Positions 7,862-16,180 of a stretch of 64,000 bases of DNA are shown here, one piece after another. A program made the translations under genes and the position numbers. The number at the start of each line of letters is the position of its first letter. The first letter of the stretch is position 1. This DNA comes from Bacteroides acidifaciens (lineage in GTDB: Bacteria; Bacteroidota; Bacteroidia; Bacteroidales; Bacteroidaceae): NCBI RefSeq assembly GCF_903181435.1, contig NZ_CAEUHO010000001.1, positions 2,046,001-2,110,000 of the forward strand, given 5' to 3'. A model generated the notes under the pieces. That model saw nothing but the letters and a program-made list of their open reading frames with translations. It searched no databases and was not told the origin of the DNA.

Positions 7862-9849
7862 TTCTTCGTGAATTTATAAACAGCAAATGTATTCGGTTCC
7901 AATTCGGCTGTAAACACATGCCCTTCAATGGATACCGGAGTCTCTTGCGGAGTAATGGCAAAAGGTTGTTCAAGCGTATTATCTTTGTCCAAATCAAGTG
8001 AGCGAAGCTTGATACAACGGCCATTCGATAATACGTCTTGTTTCTTCAATCCTGCGAAGTTCAACGAAATAGGTTGGGCAGTATTCGAAGTGTTGGCAAC
8101 CTTTACAATCAGTTCATTCTTATCCTTATCATATACGGCACTGGCAAAGAGCCCGTTCTGCCCTTCGGCACCTGTCACGTTTTTCTTGTCCATGGTAAGC
8201 GGAAGTACATTCGTCCCTTTGTTCTGTGCATACAGTTGCTGCACATAGTAGCTTACGGTACGTACGGAATTCAGGTTATCAAACCAAATCATGTCCGGAC
8301 GCCACTGCCAGCCTTCCACATGGGCGAAAAGCGGAGCATAAGTAGCCATATGGACAATGTCAGCGTTACGTTCCAGTCCGGTCATGAAAGCAGCTTCGAG
8401 CAAGGCGGCATTGAAATGGTTCCATTTCTTTCCTTTTCCGTGGCAGGCATATTCACCGGCAAAGACTTTCGGACCTTTACGGTTGTAGTTGTCATAACGT
8501 GCGCCTTGGGCTAAGAACCAGCTTTCGGGACGATAGAAGTGTTCGTCCACCAAATCGGCTTTCAGGCGTTTCATTTCGGGCCACAGGTAATCGAATTCCT
8601 TACCTTCGGAATTAGGGCCGGAGCTGCCTACAATCTTCACATCGGGATATACCTTACGGATAGCTTTGATAAACGGCTCGAGACGTTCGGGATATTCTTT
8701 GCCCCATTGTTCGTTACCGATACCGATAAATTTCAGATTGAAAGGAGCCGGATGCCCCATATCGGCACGCACTTTTCCCCAAGTCGTATTAACATCGCCA
8801 TTGGCAAATTCAATCAGGTCAAGTGCATCCTGTATATAAGGAGCTAAGTCGCAAACAGCCACATGCGCCTTCGGATCATTATTCTGGTACTGACAAACAA
8901 GACCACAATTCAGAATAGGAAGAGGTTCCGCTCCTATTTCTTCGGATAACAAGAAATATTCATAGAATCCCAGTCCATAGCTTTGATAATAATCCGGATA
9001 AAAACGATGCGTAAACGTATATTGCCAGCGATTTAAATTCAAAGGACGATTTTCTACAACCCCTACCGTTTTCTTCCAGTCATAACGATCACCCTGTTCC
9101 GTACCTTCCACGATACAGCCGCCGGGAAAACGGAAGACTCCCGGATGAATATCCGCCAAAGCCTGTGCAAGGTCTTTGCGGAGTCCGTTTTCATGTCCTT
9201 TCCAAGTATCTACCGGGAAAAGAGAAATGTGTTCCAGATCTACGGTTCCTTTGGAAGTAAGGAAAATGCGAAGCGTAGATTTGGGATTGGTCACTCCCGG
9301 TTTCAGGATAACCTGATATTTTTTCCATTCTTTTGAGTCAATGATAAGGTTCTGTGTGGCAAAAGCCTGGCGTTCGCCCATTGATTTGGTATCTACGAGT
9401 TCAATCCGCAATGTTTCTTTCGTACTTCCTTGCGGTAAACGTGCCCAAACGGAAAAGCGATACTCCTCCCCCTTCTTAACACCGATACCGAAAAAACCTT
9501 CGTTATCAAGTCCGGTATGCTTATGCGCGTGTCCCGGGTCGGAAAGGCGTACATAATGAGGATTGCGTTCGAAAGGGCCGTCGTCCATCAATGACACTTT
9601 TCCATAGGTATTCCAGCCCATCAAGTGTTGGGGAAACTCGAATGAACGGTTCTTGACCAATTCAGCATAAAGCCCCCCGTCGGCAGCATAGTTGATGTCC
9701 TCAAAAAAGAGTCCGTACATGGTAGGTTTAATTTCTGCTCCCAACTTCTTGGTTTGTATCACCATTTCATTGGTTTGCGCATGAAGTGCCATTCCGGCAG
9801 AGATGGCTAATGCAGCCAAAATTTCTGTGTATCTTCTCATGTTTTTCAA
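7858..9849 (-). CDS. GH51 alpha-L-arabinofuranosidase with N-terminal carbohydrate-binding-like domain
   Basis: 663 aa. A signal peptide (1-24, ending ALHAQ) is followed by a beta-sandwich region (about 60-210) resembling a CBM4/galactose-binding fold. The GH51 (beta/alpha)8 barrel then carries the acid/base Glu380 in GIGNEQWGKEY and the nucleophile Glu466 in FAGEYACHGKG. A C-terminal beta-sandwich ends the protein. GH51 enzymes release terminal arabinofuranose from arabinan side chains and oligosaccharides, here most likely in the periplasm. It is the middle gene of the minus operon, 18 bp after the lipoprotein GH43 stop. A second, shorter GH51 is encoded at 35197-36741. Confidence 0.94.
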   Translation of the reverse strand: MKNMRRYTEILAALAISAGMALHAQTNEMVIQTKKLGAEIKPTMYGLFFEDINYAADGGLYAELVKNRSFEFPQHLMGWNTYGKVSLMDDGPFERNPHYVRLSDPGHAHKHTGLDNEGFFGIGVKKGEEYRFSVWARLPQGSTKETLRIELVDTKSMGERQAFATQNLIIDSKEWKKYQVILKPGVTNPKSTLRIFLTSKGTVDLEHISLFPVDTWKGHENGLRKDLAQALADIHPGVFRFPGGCIVEGTEQGDRYDWKKTVGVVENRPLNLNRWQYTFTHRFYPDYYQSYGLGFYEYFLLSEEIGAEPLPILNCGLVCQYQNNDPKAHVAVCDLAPYIQDALDLIEFANGDVNTTWGKVRADMGHPAPFNLKFIGIGNEQWGKEYPERLEPFIKAIRKVYPDVKIVGSSGPNSEGKEFDYLWPEMKRLKADLVDEHFYRPESWFLAQGARYDNYNRKGPKVFAGEYACHGKGKKWNHFNAALLEAAFMTGLERNADIVHMATYAPLFAHVEGWQWRPDMIWFDNLNSVRTVSYYVQQLYAQNKGTNVLPLTMDKKNVTGAEGQNGLFASAVYDKDKNELIVKVANTSNTAQPISLNFAGLKKQDVLSNGRCIKLRSLDLDKDNTLEQPFAITPQETPVSIEGHVFTAELEPNTFAVYKFTKK

Positions 9850-9867
9850 TAAAAAATTATATATGGT

Positions 9868-11388
9868 TTATTTGATTCTTTTTCCCCAGACAGAACGTCC
9901 CCGACTATCGAGCCCGGTAAAGAGAATGGTTTCCGTTTCATTCTCCCAATCGTGTCCTGCAAAGATAATCAGATTCTTAATTTCCTCTTTGCCCAATCTT
10001 ACCATTAATAGCTGTTTTTCGGTCAAAAAGGACCAATTTCCATTCATTTGCACAATTTTCCATTCATCATCCGTCATCTCCCCTTTGCAGGTTCCGTCCT
10101 TTAATAAACTGATACGGGTTGAGAGATTCCACTCACCATCTTTCAATTCACCTTCGCCCCAAAGGATTTGCCCGGCTTCCAACTGGCGTTCGTACTTGGG
10201 TTCCTGTACACGGATAACCTCCCACTCTCCTGCCAAGTCCGCTTCGGTGAACTTACGGGGAACTGTCCCTGCATATCTTTCGGGAGAAACGACCGGCCAT
10301 CCGTCCGGTGTAAAGAACAACTGGCGAATATGCAATACCATCAACTGGTTTTGCGGAGAAAGACGCCCTTGGTGAGCCATGAAATAGTTTCCTTCACCAT
10401 CGGAGAAAACTCCGCAATGCGCTGTACCCGCCCACCCGGGATGATTCTCAAAACGATAGGGAGCGGTCAGTATCGGGAAATTATTGGTCGTATCTTTCAC
10501 CGCCTTTCCCAAATAATCGACAAATGGCCCCTCAGCGGCATCCGAACGGCTGACACGTACATTATAGGTTGTCATCAACGGGTCATAAGAAGTGAACAGA
10601 TAGTATTGTTTCAAATTAGGGTTGTAAATTATTTCCGGTGCTTCGAGGTTGTCTTTCCTGTAATTGGCACGACGTGCTACAAGATGCCCCAAGTCTCCGT
10701 TTTTCAGAGGCAATCCAGTTTCAGGATTCAGTTCTACACAGTATAATCCACCGAAGAAAGAGCCGTAGTGCATCCACCATTCTCCAGTGACCTCGTCTAC
10801 TATGACACTTGGATCAATGGCGTTCATGGCAGTGGAATCATCTGTCTTTACGGTACAACCCACTTGCGTCCACGGCCCTTCGGGAGAAACAGATTCAGCA
10901 AGCCCAATATAGGAAGTCTTACGTCCGAATGCGGATACGCAATAGTACAGACGATATTTGTCCTTATAGGGGATGATATAGGGAGCCCAGATATTTGTAG
11001 CCCCATGTCCGCCCGCGTGAGCCTGTACCCACCGTACAGCTTCTTCGGGTATCTCGGGAAAAGCCCATCCTAGAAATTCCCAATGTACCAGATCCTTGGA
11101 ACGGCGTATCTGGATATATCCCAAAGGAACTTCTTTTTCTTTGGCTTCCTTCCGGTTTTCACCGAAAATAGCGTCAGTGGAATACATATAATAATAGTCG
11201 CCCAGCTTGCGACAGGACGGGTCGTGCACATTATATGTTCCCCACTGGCGGTAATCTTCCATTTTAGCTACGGATAAATAATTGTCATCCCAAGGATTCG
11301 CAGAAGGAATCGGTTTAAATACAGCAGAAGTGCAACTTGCGAACAAGCTGCCTGCAATTAAAAAGACGGGCAAGAACAAGTTTTTCAT
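9868..11388 (-). CDS. GH43 endo-1,5-alpha-L-arabinanase-like lipoprotein with GH43_C domain
   Basis: 506 aa from the ATG at 11388. The start gives a compact lipoprotein signal peptide with lipobox LFASC (Cys near residue 18). An upstream ATG at 11412 would place coding sequence at the predicted transcription start. Catalytic residues: Asp56 in NVHDPSCRK, Asp192 in AIDPSVIVD and Glu252 in LEAPEIIYN. HYGSFFGGLYCVEL and the late GTAHCG histidine motif are typical of arabinanases. The region after about residue 390 (LAGEWEVIRV onward) matches the lipocalin-like GH43_C domain. No acidic residues follow the lipid Cys (CTSAVFKP), unlike the surface proteins of this locus, suggesting a periplasm-facing lipoprotein. 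First gene of the minus operon. Confidence 0.88.
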   Translation of the reverse strand: MKNLFLPVFLIAGSLFASCTSAVFKPIPSANPWDDNYLSVAKMEDYRQWGTYNVHDPSCRKLGDYYYMYSTDAIFGENRKEAKEKEVPLGYIQIRRSKDLVHWEFLGWAFPEIPEEAVRWVQAHAGGHGATNIWAPYIIPYKDKYRLYYCVSAFGRKTSYIGLAESVSPEGPWTQVGCTVKTDDSTAMNAIDPSVIVDEVTGEWWMHYGSFFGGLYCVELNPETGLPLKNGDLGHLVARRANYRKDNLEAPEIIYNPNLKQYYLFTSYDPLMTTYNVRVSRSDAAEGPFVDYLGKAVKDTTNNFPILTAPYRFENHPGWAGTAHCGVFSDGEGNYFMAHQGRLSPQNQLMVLHIRQLFFTPDGWPVVSPERYAGTVPRKFTEADLAGEWEVIRVQEPKYERQLEAGQILWGEGELKDGEWNLSTRISLLKDGTCKGEMTDDEWKIVQMNGNWSFLTEKQLLMVRLGKEEIKNLIIFAGHDWENETETILFTGLDSRGRSVWGKRIK

Positions 11389-11420
11389 AACATCAGTGTT
11401 TTCGTTCATCAATCATGTTA

Positions 11421-11478
11421 CAAAAATACGGTCTGTTTCACCTATTGAAGGTGGACATACGAACACGATTGGTGGACA
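11421..11478 (-). promoter_or_regulatory. Promoter of the GH43-GH51-GH43 operon with paired TGTCCACC direct repeats (candidate HTCS operator)
   Basis: Read on the minus strand: TGTCCACC at 11478-11471 and again at 11457-11450, a period of 21 bp. A 21-bp gap follows, then the -7 box TATTTTTG at 11428-11421. The same arrangement, with the same -7 octamer, occurs upstream of susC at 15907-15963. Direct repeats two helical turns apart suit a dimer of the AraC-type DNA-binding domain of the HTCS encoded next door. Assignment to the HTCS is inference. Confidence 0.7.
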
Positions 11479-11513
11479 ATCCTGTATTCTGCCGAAAAGA
11501 AGCCCGTTCCGCT

Positions 11514-11543
11514 TTTGCGATTTGAGATTATCTTTTAACTTTG
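11514..11543 (+). promoter_or_regulatory. Promoter of the HTCS gene
   Basis: TTTG (11514-11517) and TAACTTTG (11536-11543) are separated by 18 bp, a good Bacteroides -33/-7 pair. The HTCS ATG follows 22 bp later. It is divergent from the GH43 operon promoter and lies outside the TGTCCACC repeats. Confidence 0.6.
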
Positions 11544-11565
11544 CTCTTACTTAATACGTACCCGC

Positions 11566-14500
11566 ATGAAAAAACACCTATTCGTACTCCTTGTAATTTA
11601 TAATATTCTGTTTTTTGCCGGCCGGAAGAACGTGCATGCACAGGAACGGTTCGCCGACCGCTACAACATCACATACGTGACAATGAACAACGGATTGCCC
11701 CACAATTTCATAGATGACTTATATAAAGACAGTCGTGGATTTCTATGGATTTCAACTGCCGGAGGCGGGGTTTCGCGCTACGATGGCTATGAATTTGTGA
11801 ATTACAATCCCAATACCCCTCATTGCAAACTGAAAAGTAACTTTATTATTAATGTATGCGAAGATTCATTTCAAAGACTTTGGATGGTGTCAGAAGGAGG
11901 AACGGATATCATTGACCTCACCAACCTGAAACCGACCTTGCCGGAAGATGCCAAAGGGGTATTGAATAACGTCCTGAATCAGCCGGCTACGCACGTCATG
12001 AAAGATTCTAAAGGTTGCATCTGGTTACATTGTGCCAATAAGCTCAATCGTATTGAATTTAACGAAAAAGGAGAAGTAAAATCTGTTTCCACCCTCGTTC
12101 CCATTACCCTGAACGGACCGAATATCGCTCTTCAGGATATTGACGAAGACGGTAAGATATGGGCGGGAATCAATGGTGAAATACTTAAAGTGGATTGGGA
12201 CTCACAAGGAAAACTGACAGCCATCCCCATCGCCGAATGCCTGAAATTCGAGCCCGGAACCTATATATCCGATTTTCTAATGAAGGAAAACGAAGTATGG
12301 GTTTCTACTGACCGGGGACTGTTCCGATATAATAAAAACGGGAACGTCGTCAAACGGTACGAACACAACCCGATTAATCCCCGTTCGCTTTCACAAAACT
12401 ATCTGACCGACCTGGCTATCACAAATGATAAACAATTGATTATTGCCACCTTGTGCGGTGTGAACATCTATAACCCAATGACCGACGACTTTGAGCGCAT
12501 CGCATCCTATGGCCTTCAGAATGGAAGTTCCAATCTGCTGAACAGTAACTTTATCAATGACATACTATCTGAAGAGGATCATATCTGGTTCGGAACAGAA
12601 ACCGGCGGTATCAATATGCTGAGTCCAAGACGATTATCAATACGTAACTATAAACACGACAAAGAAAACCCGTCGAGTTTGTCCTACAATCCGGTAAATG
12701 CCGTTTATGAAGATATTTACGGCACATTATGGGTAGGCACCGTAGAAGGCGGACTGAACCGGAAAGAGCACGACAGCGAACAGTTTACTCATTTCACCCG
12801 TGAAGGCGAGGGACTGAGCCATAATTCTGTCAGTGCATTGACAGCCGATCAAGACGACCATCTATGGATAGGAACCTGGGGCGGAGGTATCAATTTGCTT
12901 GACTTGAAAGCTCCCCGACAAGTGCTGAAAGTTATTTCTTCTCAGACAAGCGGAGGATTTCCAATCGACTTTATCGGCTCGCTGACATACGACCCTATAA
13001 ATAATGGTGTATGGATAGGAGCCAATCAAGGACTTTATTTTTACGAAATGGCTACCGGAAAAATCTGCGCTCCCCTAGCAAACAGAGTAGCGGAAAATAT
13101 TCACGGCTGCATCGGTTCTATAATTGATAAAAACGGGAAACTCTGGATAGGATGCATGGAAGGTGTGTACATCATCGATCTCCACACACGCACATCCGCA
13201 GGAGAGTTTCAGCACAGGCATCTGAATTTTAAACTAGATGATCCCGACTCACGTCTGATTGAAAAAATCACCTGTTTCTTTGAAACCAAAGATGGAACTC
13301 TGTGGCTGGGAAGTAACGGATACGGTATTTACAAACGGACAATAGACAAACAGGGTAAGGAAATATTCGTATCTTACAGTACTTCTCAAGGGTTGCCCAA
13401 CAGTAGTGTGCGCGGCATATTGGAAGACAGCGACGGTCATCTTTGGATTGGAACAAATAATGGCCTTTCCTGCTATCATCCGGAAGAGAATCGCTTTATC
13501 AATTATACTTCTCAGGATGGATTGATTGACACTCAGTTTTACTGGAACGCCTCTTGCCGTTCGGCACATTCGGGACAAGATTTACTTTATTTCGGCAGCG
13601 TAGGCGGATTGGTGGCTATCGAGAGTAATCGTCCCGCTATTTCTCTTCCTGCCGCCAAGGTTCGTTTCACACGCTTGAGGATTGGTAATGAGGAGATTTT
13701 GCCGGGAAACGAATATTTGCCGGAAGATATTGCTATCACTAATGAGTTACGGCTGCACGAGAAAGAGAAATCGTTTTCTTTAGAATTTTCAGCACTCAAT
13801 TTTGAAGCGAGCAATACGGCAATTTACAGCTACCGGCTGCTCGGATTTGATGATAAATGGGTGCATGTGCCCGGCAATCGCCGTTTTGCCAGTTACACAA
13901 ATTTGCCTCCGGGAAATTATACGCTGCAGGTAAGATATACCCCTGACAGGGAAAATGAAGGGGAAAATGTAACGGAGTTGAACATCACAATTGTCCCTTA
14001 CTTTTATAAGACTGCATGGTTCATTCTATTGATCATCATTCTCGTGCTTGTGATTGTATGGCAATTTTACCAATGGAGAATTCGCACGCTGAAACGGCAG
14101 AAGGAGTATTTGCATCGCACAGTGGAAGAACGCACGCACGAACTGGAGCAACAGAAACATTTGTTGGAGAATCAGACCGAAGAACTATCACGACAGAACC
14201 GGATGCTGACCCAACAGAATGAGAAAATTACGAAGCAGAAAGCACAGTTGATCCGAATGTCGCGCAAAGTGCAGGAGCTGACACTTGATAAGATTTCTTT
14301 CTTTACGAATATCACACATGAGTTCCGAACGCCGATTACGTTGATTATCGGACCTATTGAGCGTGCATTGAAGTTGAGTTATAATCCGCAGGTGATTGAA
14401 CAACTTCATTTCGTAGAGCGCAATTCGAAGTATCTGTTGTCTCTAGTCAATCAGTTGATGGACTTTCGCAAAGTGGAATCCGGCAAACTGGAAATTGTCA

Positions 14501-15846
14501 AGACGCGGGGGAATTTTCTGAAATTCATTGATTCGCTAATCACTCCTTTCGGAGTGTTTGCAGGGGAAAGGAATGTCGTGCTGAAACGATATTACCGGAT
14601 GGAAACGCCAGAGATTCTATATGATGAAGAGGCAATGCGTAAAGTGGTGACTAATCTGTTGAGTAATGCAATTAAGTTTACGCCGAATGGAGGTACTGTC
14701 TCACTGTATATATCTTCCCTACCATCTGGTAAGAGTGGAAAAGAATCTTTATATATATGTGTCGGAGATACGGGACCGGGCATTCCGGAAGAAGACCTGA
14801 ACAGGATTTTCAATCGTTTCTATCAATCGCAGAACCAAGTGAAGTATCCGGTTTATGGACAGGCGGGAACAGGTATAGGCCTTTATCTCTGCAAACGAAT
14901 TGTGCAGATGCACGGTGGAGAAATCAAAGTGCGTAACAATCGCCTTGCGGGCTGTTCTTTCCGCCTTCTCCTCCCCTTGCAACAGGAAGAAGAAAAAGAT
15001 GATAAGTTAATCATCATTGATTCTAACGGTTCTTCATCCAATCCTGTCCCGGCTTCTGAGCCCTCCAAAGAGAAAGAAGCTTTGACGATTCTAGTGGTAG
15101 AAGACAATGTAGATATGCGGGGATACATCCGTTCCATTCTCCGCGAACAGTACAATGTACTGGAAGCGTCAAACGGAGAAGAGGCGCTACATATTCTTTA
15201 CAGCAACCCAGTGGATTTTATCATCAGTGACTTGATGATGCCTGTAATGGATGGCATTGAGCTCTCCCGCCGGGTGAAGGACACTTTTGCCATTTCACAC
15301 ATACCTTTCTTGATGCTGACTGCCAAGACCTCGCAAGAGACACGCCTGGAAAGTTATCGTATGGGAGTGGATGAGTATCTGCTGAAGCCATTTGATGAGA
15401 CTTTGCTCTTGACACGTATTCAGAATATCTTGGAAAACAGGAAGCGGTATCAGCGAAAATTCACACTCAACATGGATGTGGATGTGCTAAATATGGAAAA
15501 GGAATCCGGAGATAAGAAGTTTCTGAATCATGTAATGGAGGTCATCAAGGAGAATTATAAGAATTCTTATTTTGAGGTAAGTGATTTTAGCGAAGCGGTC
15601 GGAGTGAGCAAAAGTCTGCTGAATAAAAAGCTGCAAAGCCTCATCGGACAATCTGCCGGACAGTTTATCAGGAATTATCGGTTGAATATAGCACGCGAAC
15701 TGATTCTGAAGAATCGGGAAACAAAGAATATGAATATTGCGGAAATATCTTATGAAGTCGGGTTCAATGATCCGAAATATTTTACAAGGTGCTTCACCAA
15801 ATACTTCAATACGACACCGAGTTCACTGCTTAATAAGGAAGAATAG
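11566..15846 (+). CDS. Hybrid two-component system sensor/regulator (HTCS) of the arabinan locus
   Basis: 1426 aa, all parts of a phosphorelay in one chain. Signal peptide 1-26; periplasmic Reg_prop (two-component propeller) repeats to about 740, with recurring LWIGTxxGG motifs; Y_Y_Y domain about 745-810; transmembrane helix about 816-838; a coiled coil; HisKA with phosphoacceptor His918 in ITHEFRTPITL; HATPase_c (NLLSNAIKF, GDTGPGIP, GTGIGLYL); receiver with Asp1222 in IISDLMMPVMDG; and a C-terminal AraC HTH (about 1325-1426). HTCS proteins bind a specific oligosaccharide in the periplasm and activate their PUL. Its position between the two PUL operons suggests arabino-oligosaccharide as ligand. 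All key residues are intact. Confidence 0.96.
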   Translation: MKKHLFVLLVIYNILFFAGRKNVHAQERFADRYNITYVTMNNGLPHNFIDDLYKDSRGFLWISTAGGGVSRYDGYEFVNYNPNTPHCKLKSNFIINVCEDSFQRLWMVSEGGTDIIDLTNLKPTLPEDAKGVLNNVLNQPATHVMKDSKGCIWLHCANKLNRIEFNEKGEVKSVSTLVPITLNGPNIALQDIDEDGKIWAGINGEILKVDWDSQGKLTAIPIAECLKFEPGTYISDFLMKENEVWVSTDRGLFRYNKNGNVVKRYEHNPINPRSLSQNYLTDLAITNDKQLIIATLCGVNIYNPMTDDFERIASYGLQNGSSNLLNSNFINDILSEEDHIWFGTETGGINMLSPRRLSIRNYKHDKENPSSLSYNPVNAVYEDIYGTLWVGTVEGGLNRKEHDSEQFTHFTREGEGLSHNSVSALTADQDDHLWIGTWGGGINLLDLKAPRQVLKVISSQTSGGFPIDFIGSLTYDPINNGVWIGANQGLYFYEMATGKICAPLANRVAENIHGCIGSIIDKNGKLWIGCMEGVYIIDLHTRTSAGEFQHRHLNFKLDDPDSRLIEKITCFFETKDGTLWLGSNGYGIYKRTIDKQGKEIFVSYSTSQGLPNSSVRGILEDSDGHLWIGTNNGLSCYHPEENRFINYTSQDGLIDTQFYWNASCRSAHSGQDLLYFGSVGGLVAIESNRPAISLPAAKVRFTRLRIGNEEILPGNEYLPEDIAITNELRLHEKEKSFSLEFSALNFEASNTAIYSYRLLGFDDKWVHVPGNRRFASYTNLPPGNYTLQVRYTPDRENEGENVTELNITIVPYFYKTAWFILLIIILVLVIVWQFYQWRIRTLKRQKEYLHRTVEERTHELEQQKHLLENQTEELSRQNRMLTQQNEKITKQKAQLIRMSRKVQELTLDKISFFTNITHEFRTPITLIIGPIERALKLSYNPQVIEQLHFVERNSKYLLSLVNQLMDFRKVESGKLEIVKTRGNFLKFIDSLITPFGVFAGERNVVLKRYYRMETPEILYDEEAMRKVVTNLLSNAIKFTPNGGTVSLYISSLPSGKSGKESLYICVGDTGPGIPEEDLNRIFNRFYQSQNQVKYPVYGQAGTGIGLYLCKRIVQMHGGEIKVRNNRLAGCSFRLLLPLQQEEEKDDKLIIIDSNGSSSNPVPASEPSKEKEALTILVVEDNVDMRGYIRSILREQYNVLEASNGEEALHILYSNPVDFIISDLMMPVMDGIELSRRVKDTFAISHIPFLMLTAKTSQETRLESYRMGVDEYLLKPFDETLLLTRIQNILENRKRYQRKFTLNMDVDVLNMEKESGDKKFLNHVMEVIKENYKNSYFEVSDFSEAVGVSKSLLNKKLQSLIGQSAGQFIRNYRLNIARELILKNRETKNMNIAEISYEVGFNDPKYFTRCFTKYFNTTPSSLLNKEE

Positions 15847-15906
15847 TTTTACCTAAAACAATAATTTCACATAATAAGCTGTATCCTTTTACACTTAAAA
15901 TACTTT

Positions 15907-15963
15907 TATCCACCTCTAAAACACGTTTGTCCACCCTCATTTACAATCAATGCCATATTTTTG
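15907..15963 (+). promoter_or_regulatory. susC promoter with paired TATCCACC/TGTCCACC direct repeats (candidate HTCS operator)
   Basis: TATCCACC at 15907-15914 and TGTCCACC at 15928-15935 have a 21-bp period. A 20-bp gap separates them from the -7 box TATTTTTG at 15956-15963. Layout and -7 octamer match the GH43 operon promoter at 11421-11478. The predicted transcript would have a leader of about 175 nt before susC. The half-site CTTTTACAC at about 15887-15894 resembles half of an araM operator but is too weak to call. Confidence 0.7.
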
Positions 15964-16030
15964 TCATGCAATTGGTGCTCAATCCTTTGGGAGAGAACCA
16001 TGCATTTAAAGTTTATCTAATATTAATATT

Positions 16031-16180
16031 ATGAAGAATGACAAGAAAATGGCTGTCGCATCGTGCATAGCATCGGCTGAATTCAACCTTTCCCTATTGC
16101 ACAACAATCTAATCCATCAAATTTACAACCTTAATACTTTTAAAAATGAGGAAACATTTATTTTTTTCCGTAATGCTTAG
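16031..16180 (+). CDS. Possible 49-codon upstream ORF in the susC leader
   Basis: An ATG at 16031 (MKNDKKMAVASCIASAEF...) opens a 49-codon frame that ends at TAG 16178-16180, 35 nt inside susC and in a different frame. If translated, ribosomes would pass over the susC start, which could couple or dampen SusC synthesis. There is no signal peptide, no conserved-looking motif and no strong Shine-Dalgarno sequence. It may equally be chance. Confidence 0.2.
   Translation: MKNDKKMAVASCIASAEFNLSLLHNNLIHQIYNLNTFKNEETFIFFRNA

Noticed and set aside
11389..11412. Longer N-terminus of the GH43 lipoprotein from the ATG at 11412
   Set aside because: It would begin at the predicted transcription start and put eight polar residues ahead of a clean lipoprotein signal peptide.
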